From assembly GCF_018760735.1 (NCBI RefSeq), contig NZ_JAHHZN010000008.1:1-64000 (forward strand): 64,000 nucleotides of DNA. Direction: 5' to 3'. Origin of the DNA: Hymenobacter piscis (GTDB lineage: Bacteria; Bacteroidota; Bacteroidia; Cytophagales; Hymenobacteraceae). Positions 43,404 to 52,668 of the stretch are shown here, in pieces (position 1 is the stretch's first letter; each line of letters opens with the position of its first letter). The position numbers and the translations under genes were made by a program. The notes under the pieces are model-generated. The model did no database searches. It was not told the origin of the DNA and saw nothing but the letters and a program-made list of their open reading frames with translations.

Positions 43404-43468
43404 TAATAAAAGTTCTATGCGCTACTCCGGCGCTTCTCCTTTTGTCTTACGTCTCATTTCGCACCTCT

Positions 43469-44581
43469 ATGAAGCGCGCACTCATCACGGGCATCACGGG
43501 CCAGGATGGCTCTTATCTGGCCGAATTGCTGCTCAACAAGGGCTACGAGGTTCACGGCATCAAGCGCCGCTCGTCCATGTTCAACACCGAGCGGGTGGAC
43601 CACCTCTACCAGGACCCCCACGAACAGGACGTGCGCTTCAAGCTGCACTACGGCGACCTGAGTGACGCTACCAACCTCATTCGCATTGTGCAGGAAGTGC
43701 AGCCCGACGAGATTTATAATCTCGGGGCTATGTCGCACGTGAAGGTGAGTTTCGATACGCCCGAGTACACGGCCGACGTAGACGGCATCGGCACGCTGCG
43801 GCTGCTGGAAGCCATCCGGATTCTGGGCCTGACCCAGAAAACGCGCATCTACCAGGCCAGTACGTCCGAGCTTTACGGGCTGGTGCAGGAGGTGCCTCAG
43901 CGCGAAACCACGCCCTTTTACCCCCGCTCGCCCTACGCCGTGGCCAAGCTCTACGGCTTCTGGATTACGGTGAATTACCGCGAGGCCTACGGCATGTACG
44001 CCTGCAATGGCATCCTCTTCAACCACGAAAGCCCCCAGCGCGGCGAAACCTTCGTGACCCGCAAGATTACCCGCGCGGCCGTCCGCATTGCCCTGGGCCT
44101 GCAGCCGAAGCTGTACCTGGGCAACCTGGATGCCAAGCGCGACTGGGGCCACGCCAAGGACTACGTGGAAGCCATGTGGCGCATGCTCCAGCAGGAACAG
44201 CCCCGCGACTACGTAATTGCCACCGGCGTCACCACCACCGTGCGCGAATTTGTGCGCCTGGCTTTCCGGGAACTGGGCATTGAGTTGGGCTTCAGCGGTG
44301 ACGGGGCCGCGGAAACGGCCTTCGTAGTGGCCTGCCACCACCCCGATTACCAGTTGCCCGTGGGCCAGGAGGTAGTGGCCGTGGATGCCGCCTACTTCCG
44401 CCCGACCGAAGTGGAGCTGCTCATCGGCGACCCGACCCGCGCCAAGACCGAGCTCGGCTGGGAGCCCCGCTTCGACCTGCCGGCCCTGGTGCAGGACATG
44501 GTGCAGGCCGACCTGCGCCTGTTCCGCCGCGACGCCGTGCTCCGGGAAGCCGGGCATCAGATCATGTACCACGATGAATAG
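43469..44581 (+). CDS. gmd: GDP-mannose 4,6-dehydratase
   Basis: 370 aa from ATG 43469 ([20 protein letters not shown]), the typical start; a longer frame to 43442 adds 9 residues. Converts GDP-D-mannose to GDP-4-keto-6-deoxy-D-mannose. NADP site [10 protein letters not shown] at 8-17, [10 protein letters not shown] with the catalytic Thr/Ser and Glu, and [13 protein letters not shown] with the Tyr-Lys pair; [17 protein letters not shown] is diagnostic for GMD. First enzyme of GDP-L-fucose synthesis, followed by fcl. Confidence 0.97.
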   Translation: MKRALITGITGQDGSYLAELLLNKGYEVHGIKRRSSMFNTERVDHLYQDPHEQDVRFKLHYGDLSDATNLIRIVQEVQPDEIYNLGAMSHVKVSFDTPEYTADVDGIGTLRLLEAIRILGLTQKTRIYQASTSELYGLVQEVPQRETTPFYPRSPYAVAKLYGFWITVNYREAYGMYACNGILFNHESPQRGETFVTRKITRAAVRIALGLQPKLYLGNLDAKRDWGHAKDYVEAMWRMLQQEQPRDYVIATGVTTTVREFVRLAFRELGIELGFSGDGAAETAFVVACHHPDYQLPVGQEVVAVDAAYFRPTEVELLIGDPTRAKTELGWEPRFDLPALVQDMVQADLRLFRRDAVLREAGHQIMYHDE

Positions 44582-44586
44582 GCCCA

Positions 44587-44705
44587 GTCTGTAAATGTGA
44601 TGAATGCGGTGAATGTGAATAAGTGAAGTCCTCAAGCAACAGACTTCGCTGATAAACACCTCATTTCAAATTCACATTTAGCACATTCATACACATTATC
44701 TACCT
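44587..44705. repeat. Palindromic gap with AATGTGATGAATG arms (family F)
   Basis: Left GTAAATGTGATGAATGCGGT and GAATGTGAATAAGTGA (44592-44627), right TCATTTCAAATTCACATTTA and GCACATTCATACACATTATC (44661-44700): inverted, imperfect arms of the same motif found between the kinase and regulator genes. It separates gmd and fcl. Confidence 0.7.
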
Positions 44706-44730
44706 CCTCCTTCCCTCAACACGCCTGAAG

Positions 44731-45699
44731 ATGATACATCCTGACGCCCGAATATACGTAGCCGGTCACCGAGGCATGGTGGGCGCCGCCCTGGTACGAC
44801 GCCTGCACGAGGCTGGCTACCACAACCTGATTCTGCGCACGTCCCGGGAACTGGATCTGCGCGACTGCGCCGCCGTAGAGGACTTTTTCGCCCTCGAAAA
44901 CCCGGAGTACGTGCTGCTGGCCGCCGCCAAAGTGGGCGGCATCGTGGCCAATAACACCTACCGCGCCGACTTCCTGCACGACAACCTGATGATTCAAAGC
45001 AACGTGCTGCGCGAAAGTCAGCGCCGGGGCGTGCGCAAGCTGCTGTTTCTGGGCTCGTCCTGCATTTATCCCAAACTGGCGGCCCAGCCCATCCGGGAGG
45101 AATACCTGCTGACCGGTCCCCTGGAGCCCACCAACGAGCCCTACGCCATTGCCAAGATTGCCGGCCTCAAGCTCTGCGAAGCCTACCGCGCCCAATACGG
45201 CTGCAACTTTATCTCCGTGATGCCCACCAACCTCTACGGCCCCGGCGACAATTACGACCTACAGAACTCCCACGTGCTGCCGGCATTGCTGCGCAAGTTC
45301 TCGGAGGCCGTGGCCCGGGGCCTGCCCCGGGTAGCAGTGTGGGGAACGGGCACGCCCCGCCGCGAATTTCTGCACGTGGACGACCTGGCCGATGCCTGCC
45401 TGCACCTGCTGCAGACCTACAACGAGGCGACTCCCATCAACATCGGGACGGGGCGCGACATCAGCATTCAGGAGCTGGCCGACCTGGTGGCCGAGCTCAC
45501 GGGCTACGCCGGCGAAATCCTGTTCGACTTTTCCAAGCCCGACGGCACCCCACGCAAGCTCCTGGATGTGAGCCGCCTGCACGCCCTGGGCTGGCAGCAC
45601 CGCACCGGGCTGCGGGAGGGCATCACGGCCGTGCTCAGCTCCAGCGAGTGGCAGCAGGCCACCACCCGATACGCCGAGCCTCAGCTAGCCGGCGCCTGA
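44731..45699 (+). CDS. fcl: GDP-L-fucose synthase
   Basis: 322 aa. Epimerises and reduces GDP-4-keto-6-deoxymannose to GDP-L-fucose with NADPH. Motifs: [17 protein letters not shown] (cofactor), [14 protein letters not shown] with catalytic Ser and Cys, and [10 protein letters not shown] with the Tyr-Lys pair; [26 protein letters not shown] is diagnostic. Directly follows gmd, so L-fucose is very likely in the polymer. Confidence 0.97.
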   Translation: MIHPDARIYVAGHRGMVGAALVRRLHEAGYHNLILRTSRELDLRDCAAVEDFFALENPEYVLLAAAKVGGIVANNTYRADFLHDNLMIQSNVLRESQRRGVRKLLFLGSSCIYPKLAAQPIREEYLLTGPLEPTNEPYAIAKIAGLKLCEAYRAQYGCNFISVMPTNLYGPGDNYDLQNSHVLPALLRKFSEAVARGLPRVAVWGTGTPRREFLHVDDLADACLHLLQTYNEATPINIGTGRDISIQELADLVAELTGYAGEILFDFSKPDGTPRKLLDVSRLHALGWQHRTGLREGITAVLSSSEWQQATTRYAEPQLAGA

Positions 45700-45728
45700 T
45701 CTTTCCCGGTGTTATAGCTCTGCCGAAT

Positions 45729-46964
45729 ATGCACGATATACTGATCCGGGCCCGGCGCAAAGCGGGTCGTTGGCTGCGCGAATGGACGCCTCACCTGATT
45801 CAGTACCGGCCCGGGGGCGTGCACGGCAGCAGCCGGGAACTGGCTGCGCGCCCGGGCAGCGGGGCCGCCTATTTCGGGGTGGTGCCCGGCTATACCTCCT
45901 ACCTTACTGTTCCCGATGCGTTTTACGCCCTGGCCTCCGAATTTTCGGGCCTGCACGGCAAACCTCATCGCCAGGAAAAGGTACCGCCCGCCTTCGTAGT
46001 GGAGCTGACCAATGGCCGTCTCTACGCCGATAATTTCGACAGCGTCGCCATCATGGCGGCCGACGGCTACCTGGTGGGCGACGTCTCGTTTCAGTACAGC
46101 AGTCAGCACTGGAGCCTATGCCCGCCCCAGGACAACAACATCTTCCGCCAGGCTTATTTCGAGCCGCCGCTGGAAATTGCCGGTACCGTCTGCAGCCTGC
46201 TTTCGGGCGGGGGCGCCGCCAGCGGCAACTACTACCACTGGCTGATTGACTCCTTGCCCCGCCTGCACCTGGTGCGGGAAGCCGGCCTTCTCGAAGCCGT
46301 GGACTACTTTGTCGTCTACGATAAAACCACCTCCTTCGTGCGGGAAACCATGGCTGCGCTGGGCATCGGGCCCGAGCGCCTGCTCGACGTGGCCACCCAC
46401 CCGCATCTGCGGGCGCGCACGCTGCTGGCCACTTCCAGCGTGCGGGGCAACCTCACCCACACGCCCACCTGGGCCCTCGATTTTCTGCGCTGCCACCTGC
46501 TGCCCCCGCCACCGGTAGAGCGCCGCTTCGGCCCCCGCATCTACATCAGCCGCCGCGACGCTCCCGGCCGCCGCATCCTCAACGAGCCGGCCCTGGAAGC
46601 CTTGCTGCGTGCGTACGGCTTCGAAACCCACGTGCTCACGCCTTACTCCCAGGCCGAAAAAACAGCTCTTTTTGCGCAGGCCCAGGTGGTGGTGGCAGCG
46701 GTGGGAGCCGGCCTGGCCAACCTGGTCTTCAGTCCGGCCGGCGCTCAGCTCATCGAGCTGTTCCCGCCCGGTTTTGTGGTGGCCGATTACCTGGAGTTCA
46801 CCTCCCGGCTGGGCATCGGGCACCAGTATCTGGTGGGCACCTCGCCCCGGGTGAGTACCTCCCGTACCAACGCCCAGCGTGACGACCTGACCGTGGACCT
46901 GGCGGCCCTGCGCCGGCTGCTGGATACGGCCCTGGTCCGCCCTGCCAGCCCTCCGGTGCTCTGA
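45729..46964 (+). CDS. Glycosyltransferase family 61 (DUF563) protein
   Basis: 411 aa from ATG 45729 (MHDILIRARRKAGRWLREW); the reading frame extends further up but overlaps fcl. The GT61 core is recognisable: SGNYYHWLIDSLPRLHLVREAG (about 160-181), RIYISRRDAPGRRILNEPALEALLRAYGF and VVAAVGAGLANLVFSPAGAQLIELFPP. Cytoplasmic transferase; donor not predictable. Begins 29 bp after fcl and is followed 54 bp later by the fused GT2 gene. Confidence 0.9.
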   Translation: MHDILIRARRKAGRWLREWTPHLIQYRPGGVHGSSRELAARPGSGAAYFGVVPGYTSYLTVPDAFYALASEFSGLHGKPHRQEKVPPAFVVELTNGRLYADNFDSVAIMAADGYLVGDVSFQYSSQHWSLCPPQDNNIFRQAYFEPPLEIAGTVCSLLSGGGAASGNYYHWLIDSLPRLHLVREAGLLEAVDYFVVYDKTTSFVRETMAALGIGPERLLDVATHPHLRARTLLATSSVRGNLTHTPTWALDFLRCHLLPPPPVERRFGPRIYISRRDAPGRRILNEPALEALLRAYGFETHVLTPYSQAEKTALFAQAQVVVAAVGAGLANLVFSPAGAQLIELFPPGFVVADYLEFTSRLGIGHQYLVGTSPRVSTSRTNAQRDDLTVDLAALRRLLDTALVRPASPPVL

Positions 46965-47018
46965 GCCGGCCCCCGGCCTTGCCGCTCTTTCGTTTCCCGC
47001 TGTTCTTTCGCGCTGCCT

Positions 47019-48986
47019 ATGTCTTCTGTTCTGCTTTCCGTTGTTACCTGGAATAGTGCCGCCACCATCGACGCCTGCCTGGAGTCGGTATTGGCCCAGT
47101 CCTACCCAGATTTTGAAGTCTGGGTGGTTGACAATGCCTCCCAGGACGATACGCGGGCCCGGGTGGCGGCCCTGGCGGCCACCGATGCGCGGCTGCACCT
47201 GCACGCGCTGCCGACCAACACCGGTTTCTGCGGCGGCCACAATTACGCCCTCGACCGCACCTGCCACGACCTGGTGCTACTGGTGAATCCCGACGTGGAA
47301 ATGGCCCCCGACTACCTGGCCCGGGCCGTTGCCGCCATGCACCAGGATGAGCGCATCGGCACCGTTTGCGGCCTGCTGCTGCAAAGCCGGGAACCTGATC
47401 CGCGCATCGACAGCGCCGGCATGGTGGCCCTGCCCGATGGCCGCTACCGCCTACGCCTGCACGGCCGCCGCCTGAGCGAAATACCGGCTCTCACCACCAC
47501 GAGCGTGGACGGCGCCGATGGGGCCCTCCCGTTGTTCCGCCGCCGCTTCATCAACGATTTGCGGGTGGAAGGGGAGTTCTTCGACTCCCGTTTTTTTGCC
47601 CACAAGGAAGATTGGGACATTGCCTGGCGGGGGAGGCTTTACGGCTGGCGCACGGTGCTGGAGCCGGCGTGCCGGGCCCTGCACCCGCGCCAGTTCCTGC
47701 CCGCCAACCTGCAACTGCGCCGCCGTCTGAGCGGGGCTATCAAGGCGGATGCCGTAAAAAATCAGTGGCTGCTGCTGCTCAAGAACACCACCACCCATCA
47801 GGCGCCGGGCCTGCTGCTCCGGGCTCTGCCCCGCCAACTGGCCATTGTGGCGTATTCGTTGGTGGCCGAGCGGGCCTCGCTCCAGGCCGTGCGCTACTTC
47901 TGGCGCCACTGGCGCGCCGTGCTCACCAGCCGCCGGGTAGTGCAGCAGCGGGCCCGCCACGGGTGGCCTCCGCCAGCCACCCGCCCCGCCCCGCCGGCAG
48001 CTCCCCCCCTGCTCAGTATCTGCGTGCCCACCTATCATCGCCCCGACCTGCTGGCCCGCGCCCTGCGCTCCGTGGGGCCCTTGCCCCCCGAAGTAGAACT
48101 GCTGGTATCCGACAACTCTACCGCCAACGACTACGGCCAGCAGCTAACGGCCCACGTACTGGCCGGGCAGCCCGCCCACCAGTGGCGCTATTACCGCAAT
48201 GCGGCCGGCGGAACCAGCACCACCAACTGGGTGGCCTGCGTAGAACGAGCCCGTGGCGAGTACATCCTCATGCTCCACGACGACGACTATCTGCAACCTG
48301 GTGGCCTGGCCAACATACTCCGGGTGTTGCATCGTACGCGGGGCCAGCAGCACGCCGTGCTGTTTGGGGTTGATGTGGTAGATGCCCGCCGCCGGATTAT
48401 TCAGCACCAGACCCCGGCCCGCGAGCAGTACCTGGCCCCGGACACGGCGGTTGAATTTCTGCTTTCGAACTCTTCCCTGGTGCGGGTACCGGCCATGGTG
48501 GTGAGCCGAACCGTGTACCAGCGCACCGGCGGCCCCGACCTTACCCAGCGCACCACCGACGACACCGACCTCTGGTTGCGGGTTTTTGCCCAGGTGGGCG
48601 TTTACCGCGTTCCGGTTACCACCTGTGCCTACACCGTGCACGAGGGCGCCGCCACCACGGGCGTTTTCAACGAACAGACCATCCAGCTGCTGCTGCGCAT
48701 CTTCCATAAGGCGCGTGCGCAGCAACTGCTCCCCCCCGACCGTTTGGCCAGGGCCCAGGCTCACTTTTTTGCACAATTCGTGCTGGCCGGGGCCTACCGT
48801 TCTCTGCGTCAGCAGGACCCGGCCGCGGCGCGCCGGACGCTGCAACTCCTTAAGCTACCCGAGTTGCATCAGATGGGGTTGCCACTACGTTGGCGGCCGG
48901 TACACCTGTTTATGCACCTGTTTATGCGCCTGCGCTGGACGCCCCCGCAACCCCGTTCCCTGGCCTGGCTCACACCCGTCAGCTAA
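47019..48986 (+). CDS. Fused double glycosyltransferase (GT2-GT2)
   Basis: 655 aa, about twice the length of a single GT2. Domain 1 (1-240): SVVTWNSAATIDACLESVLAQ, VVDNASQDDT, LLVNPDVEMAPDYL, HKEDWDIAWRGRLYG. A linker rich in Arg, Pro and Ala (about 300-325) joins domain 2 (325-560): LSICVPTYHRPDLLARALRS, LLVSDNS, EYILMLHDDDYLQPGGLA and TTDDTDLWLRVFAQVG. Both appear catalytically complete, with acidic metal-binding motifs. The protein may add two consecutive sugars, inferred. Last gene of the plus arm; 100 bp later lies a large hairpin. Confidence 0.9.
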   Translation: MSSVLLSVVTWNSAATIDACLESVLAQSYPDFEVWVVDNASQDDTRARVAALAATDARLHLHALPTNTGFCGGHNYALDRTCHDLVLLVNPDVEMAPDYLARAVAAMHQDERIGTVCGLLLQSREPDPRIDSAGMVALPDGRYRLRLHGRRLSEIPALTTTSVDGADGALPLFRRRFINDLRVEGEFFDSRFFAHKEDWDIAWRGRLYGWRTVLEPACRALHPRQFLPANLQLRRRLSGAIKADAVKNQWLLLLKNTTTHQAPGLLLRALPRQLAIVAYSLVAERASLQAVRYFWRHWRAVLTSRRVVQQRARHGWPPPATRPAPPAAPPLLSICVPTYHRPDLLARALRSVGPLPPEVELLVSDNSTANDYGQQLTAHVLAGQPAHQWRYYRNAAGGTSTTNWVACVERARGEYILMLHDDDYLQPGGLANILRVLHRTRGQQHAVLFGVDVVDARRRIIQHQTPAREQYLAPDTAVEFLLSNSSLVRVPAMVVSRTVYQRTGGPDLTQRTTDDTDLWLRVFAQVGVYRVPVTTCAYTVHEGAATTGVFNEQTIQLLLRIFHKARAQQLLPPDRLARAQAHFFAQFVLAGAYRSLRQQDPAAARRTLQLLKLPELHQMGLPLRWRPVHLFMHLFMRLRWTPPQPRSLAWLTPVS

Positions 48987-49089
48987 AGCGCGTGCCCGGG
49001 TGCCCGTATGCTGCCCCAGGATCTTTCCTCCTCCCACCAGCGCCAGCTCTGCCCGCTGATATCCGGTCGAAATTCCACTGTGACGCTGA

Positions 49090-49195
49090 AACTCCTGGTG
49101 CCCCGCCCGCCAACGCGCAGCCCCTTCTCCCGTTGTCATCTGCTTTTTGACACGGAAGAAGGGGCTGCGCGTTGGCGGGCGGGGCACCAGGAGTT
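49090..49195. terminator. Large hairpin between the two convergent arms of the polysaccharide locus
   Basis: Arms 49090-49128 and 49157-49195, perfect 39-nt inverted repeat beginning AACTCCTGGTGCCCCGCCCG, loop 28 nt. It lies 104 bp after the GT2-GT2 gene and 147 bp before the stop of the oppositely oriented oxidoreductase gene. No U-tract follows on either side, so its stem length rather than a classical tail must do any termination. No other feature in 48987-49341. Confidence 0.75.
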
Positions 49196-49341
49196 GCTTA
49201 TACAGCCGTCCCTGCCTGACAACGGCCCCGAAATCAGGTTAACGAAACCAGTCTCGGCTTTGGGCGTCCTCGGCATTATCTGCCTTATTGATCCGCCGCC
49301 TGGCTTGTCTCACGGCGGGCAACTGCACAGGCACGGCCGGA

Positions 49342-50682
49342 TCAGGCCATGGGTTCCGAAACCGGCGGGCCGTGCGAAATAACTGCTTCGCCAAAATAAA
49401 GCGCCTGCTCCCGGCGCAGCTGGTCGATGAGACGGCCTTCGGGCAGCAGCACATCGTCGTACGTAAGCACCTGGTCCTGGGGCACGTCGTGGCGCAGAAT
49501 GCAGCCTTCGGCCACGCCCAGGGGCAACAGGTTTTCGCGGCGGGTGATGTCGGCGTTTTCAGCCAGGCCGTAGGTGTGGTAATGCCCGATACCATCGAGC
49601 ACCTGCCCGGCGTGGAGATTGATTTTGGCGGCCGTCACCACTTCCACGCACATGGGCCCGGCGGGGGCCAGGGCCGCATCCTGAAAGAGCACAGCCCGGG
49701 CCACGGTGGTCGGCGTTTCGAAGTGGCAGAGATGGTAGGGGGTGTAGAAGCAGTAGAGCGGCCCCGCGCCCAGCTTGTAGAGCTTGAGATAGTGCTGCTG
49801 CACGGCATCCTCAATGGTGCCCAGCACGAACACGCCCGGGCCCGGCTCGGCGCCCACCACGTAATCCACGATGCCGGGGCCGCCGCTGAGCAGCAGTTCC
49901 TGCGGGTACCACTCGGCAGCCTTGGTGATGGGCGTGCCGGGCGCCACGGTAGGGCCCAGCATGCCCCGCCGGGCCACCTGCATGCCCAGGGCGTTGGCCG
50001 TTACGGCCTGCTCGAAGCTGATTTTGCTGCCATCGGCAAAGCTTGTGACCATGCTTGGGTTCTGGCCCCACTGCCGGGCGAAGCCCTCCTGGGTGGTGGG
50101 GTTGCGGTAAGGGTCGTGGAGGCCCTTGATGTTGCCGCACAGCACCGGCCGGATGCCCAGCCCTTTCACGAAGCGGGCCAGATTGAGCGTCACGCCCGGC
50201 TGGTCACCGTCGGCTACGGTATACACCACTCCGGCCCGGTCGGCGTACACTTTCAGGATGGGCCCCACTGTGCCGTCGAGTTCGGCGTTGAGCAGGACCA
50301 CGTGCTTGGCGTGGCGGATGGCTTCGAGCACGACATGCGCGCCGTGCTCCACGGCCCCGGTTACCTCGATGATGGCATCGATGCCCGCGGCCCGGCTCAG
50401 CAGCAGGGCATCAGCGGTGATGGCGGGGCGGCCCTGGGCCAAAGAGGCTTCGAGCTGAGCTACGGACGCTACTTCGGCCACCTCCAGCACACCGGCTTCG
50501 GCGTAAATGGCGCGGGCTTTTTCGGGGGTACGGTTGGCAATGGCCACCAGTTCCATGCCGGGCACGTAGCAGCAAATCTGCCGGGCCACGCCCCGGGCCA
50601 TGAAGCCCGCGCCCACCATGCCCACCCGAATCGGACGGCCTTCACGCTGACGTTTCTGCAGGGCAGTATCAATGATGAGCAT
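49342..50682 (-). CDS. NAD(P)-dependent oxidoreductase with C-terminal SAF-like domain (COG4091 type)
   Basis: 446 aa. Rossmann domain IRVGMVGAGFMARGVARQI (about 18-36), then a homoserine-dehydrogenase-like middle (VVLLNAELDGTVGPILK, GNIKGLHDPYRNPTT) and a C-terminal SAF-like part (ITRRENLLPLGVAEGCILRHDVPQDQVLTYDDVLLPEGRLIDQLRREQ). I recognise this as the 'predicted homoserine dehydrogenase with SAF domain' group. Biochemical role is not known to me. It is the last gene of a minus-strand set with rfbF, an SDR and rfbC, so it probably modifies a nucleotide sugar rather than an amino acid. Confidence 0.8.
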   Translation of the reverse strand: MLIIDTALQKRQREGRPIRVGMVGAGFMARGVARQICCYVPGMELVAIANRTPEKARAIYAEAGVLEVAEVASVAQLEASLAQGRPAITADALLLSRAAGIDAIIEVTGAVEHGAHVVLEAIRHAKHVVLLNAELDGTVGPILKVYADRAGVVYTVADGDQPGVTLNLARFVKGLGIRPVLCGNIKGLHDPYRNPTTQEGFARQWGQNPSMVTSFADGSKISFEQAVTANALGMQVARRGMLGPTVAPGTPITKAAEWYPQELLLSGGPGIVDYVVGAEPGPGVFVLGTIEDAVQQHYLKLYKLGAGPLYCFYTPYHLCHFETPTTVARAVLFQDAALAPAGPMCVEVVTAAKINLHAGQVLDGIGHYHTYGLAENADITRRENLLPLGVAEGCILRHDVPQDQVLTYDDVLLPEGRLIDQLRREQALYFGEAVISHGPPVSEPMA

Positions 50683-50785
50683 GCGCTTCTGAATTAGAAA
50701 ATGGAAAGTAAAATTTCAGGAATTCAGATGGCGCCGGGGGCTCAAGCACCCTCTGAACCGTTTTTTGTTGCCTGCTTCTGCCCTT

Positions 50786-51340
50786 TTAATTGATTTCCTC
50801 TACCGGCACGTTGAGCTCGAAATCGGGGTGGCGCTGGTCTTTTTCGGAAACGAGCACCGGCTCGAAAGGCCACTGAATCCCGATGGCGGGGTCGTTCCAG
50901 CGCAGGCCCCGCTCGTGGCCCGGCGTGTACTTGGCCGATACCTGGTAGCAAACATCGGTATCGTCCTGCAGCGTGATGAAGCCGTGGGCGAAGCGGCCGG
51001 GCACGAACAGCATCCGGAACGAGTCGGCGGTGAGCTCCACGCCCAGCCACTGCCCGTAGGTTGGCGACTCCTCGCGCAGATCCACAATTACATCGTAGAT
51101 GGCCCCGCGGGTGCAGCGCACCAGCTTGGTTTCCTCGTAGGGCGCGAGCTGGAAGTGCATGCCGCGCAGGGTGCCGCGCCGGGGGTTGGAAGATACGTTG
51201 GCCTGCAACGGGGGCATCAGGATGCCGTGGGCCGCAAACTCGTCCTCGCACCAGGAGCGGGCAAAAAAACCGCGCTCATCGGCCATGCGGTCCACGTCAA
51301 TAATAAAGGCGCCGGGCAGTTCGGTTTCGGTGAAAATCAT
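50786..51340 (-). CDS. rfbC: dTDP-4-dehydrorhamnose 3,5-epimerase family protein
   Basis: 184 aa. Cupin epimerase of the RmlC/RfbC type: RGTLRGMHFQ with catalytic His62, VRCTRGAIYDVIVDLREESPTYGQW, PGRFAHGFITLQDDTDVCYQVSAKYTPGHERGLRWNDPAIGIQWP (with Tyr and Asp residues of the family). In the absence of rmlA, rmlB or rmlD here, and next to rfbF, it more likely works on a CDP-linked keto sugar than on dTDP-rhamnose. Name by family only. Confidence 0.88.
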   Translation of the reverse strand: MIFTETELPGAFIIDVDRMADERGFFARSWCEDEFAAHGILMPPLQANVSSNPRRGTLRGMHFQLAPYEETKLVRCTRGAIYDVIVDLREESPTYGQWLGVELTADSFRMLFVPGRFAHGFITLQDDTDVCYQVSAKYTPGHERGLRWNDPAIGIQWPFEPVLVSEKDQRHPDFELNVPVEEIN

Positions 51341-51394
51341 AACAGAGACGGTTGGAAAGATGAAAACGAAAACAGGGGCCGGCGGCGGACGCGG

Positions 51395-52489
51395 CTACGC
51401 TTCTACGGTCTGGGCCACCTCAGCGGGGCGGGCACTCACCAACGCCCGCCAGCTCAGGTCGTCGGTCAGCTCGCGCGACTCCCGCAGGCTGGTGAGCACC
51501 CGCAGGCGCATCAGTTCGGAGGAGCGGAAGGCTTCGTCGCGGAAATTCATGGCCAGCAGACCATCGCGCAGCTCGTCGATGGCATCCAGGAGCGTGCGGC
51601 GGGGCTGGTGGGCCGGGGCCAGCTCGCGGTAGAGACTGAAATCGACGCGGTAGGAGCGTTTATCCGGGGGAGCATCGGCGTTCAGGCTCACCAGAGTGCC
51701 GGGCAGCGAGTCGGCTACGGCGTGGGCCAGGTCGCGCACCTGGTAGTTCCAGTGGTCGGAGCCGGTGTTCACGGCCAGGAAGTTGCCGCCCACCTCGGCC
51801 GGCCGGCCAATGGCCCATTCAATGGCGCGGGCCATGTCCTGTACATGAATCAGGGGCCGCCAGGGCGTGCCGTCGCTCAGAATGCTGATTTCGCCGGATG
51901 CTACGGCACCGGCCACGAAGTCGTTCACCACCAGATCCAGGCGCAGCCGGTCGCTCCAGCCGCAGGCCGTGGCAAAGCGCAGGCAGGTAACGAGGAAATC
52001 GTCCGAAGCCAGCGGGCGCAGGTCCTGCTCGCTCATCACCTTGGAACGGGCATAAGCCGTGAGCGGGTTAAGCTGGGCCGATTCGGTTTTGGCGCCCTCG
52101 CCCCCGGCTCCGTACATGCTGCAGGAGGAGGCGAATACGAAGCTGCTCACGCCGGCTGCCTTGGCCCGGCGGGCCAGCTCAATGGTCGCGCGGTAGTTCA
52201 CGTCCAGGGTCACGTCCTCGTAGGTCTGGCCCATGGGGTCGTTGCTGATGGCGGCCAGGCTCACTACTGCATCCACGCCCTCAAGCAGGCCGGCCGGCAG
52301 GTGGCGCACATCGCCGAACAGCTGCCGGTCCAGACGCGACTCGGGCAGGCGCTGTGCGCCGGTGAGGCAGTGCGCGAAGTAGCCCATATCGAAGCCGATG
52401 AGTTCGGCGTGCGGAAACTGCTGGCGCAAATGGCGCACCACGCCGGGCCCCACGTAGCCCATGTTGCCCGTAATCAGGATGCGTTGCAT
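51395..52489 (-). CDS. NAD-dependent epimerase/dehydratase (SDR) for a nucleotide sugar
   Basis: 364 aa. Extended SDR: TGNMGYVGPGVVRHL (7-21), VVSLAAISNDPMG, SSCSMYGAGGEG with catalytic Ser, YARSKVMSE with Tyr-Lys. The GNMGYVG variant and LRFATACGWSDRLRLDLVVNDFV segment suggest a subgroup of sugar-nucleotide epimerases or reductases. It is not a typical CDP-glucose 4,6-dehydratase (RfbG). In the operon rfbF - this gene - rfbC - SAF oxidoreductase it probably acts on the CDP-sugar made by RfbF. A palindrome-like repeat gap of about 180 bp separates it from rfbF. Confidence 0.85.
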   Translation of the reverse strand: MQRILITGNMGYVGPGVVRHLRQQFPHAELIGFDMGYFAHCLTGAQRLPESRLDRQLFGDVRHLPAGLLEGVDAVVSLAAISNDPMGQTYEDVTLDVNYRATIELARRAKAAGVSSFVFASSCSMYGAGGEGAKTESAQLNPLTAYARSKVMSEQDLRPLASDDFLVTCLRFATACGWSDRLRLDLVVNDFVAGAVASGEISILSDGTPWRPLIHVQDMARAIEWAIGRPAEVGGNFLAVNTGSDHWNYQVRDLAHAVADSLPGTLVSLNADAPPDKRSYRVDFSLYRELAPAHQPRRTLLDAIDELRDGLLAMNFRDEAFRSSELMRLRVLTSLRESRELTDDLSWRALVSARPAEVAQTVEA

Positions 52490-52495
52490 AAGGTG

Positions 52496-52660
52496 TGAAT
52501 GAGAGGCTCAGTGAATGAGCGAGTGAGCAAATAACTGCCTGCGTGAAACCCGATAAGAACATGGTGAGCCTGCATGATGCGGTAGCAGCGCCCTAATCGG
52601 CTGCCCAAGGCGATACTCGCTTGTTACTGCCCGCATGCATCGCCTCACTCACTTACCACT
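52496..52660. repeat. Gap with GTGAATGAG / CTCACTCACTT arms (family E)
   Basis: Left GTGTGAATGAGAGGCTCAGT and GAATGAGCGAGTGAGC (52494-52529), right GCATCGCCTCACTCACTTAC (52636-52655): imperfect inverted simple-sequence arms between the SDR gene and rfbF. Confidence 0.5.
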
Positions 52661-52668
52661 TAATCAGT

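Noticed and set aside
45339..45728. Longer start for the GT61 gene
   Set aside because: The extra 130 residues overlap the fcl coding region in another frame and are Arg/Gly/Pro-rich; the ATG at 45729 begins the conserved protein.
49342..50682. Call as homoserine dehydrogenase in amino-acid synthesis
   Set aside because: The C-terminal SAF-like part and the nucleotide-sugar neighbours argue against a threonine/methionine role.
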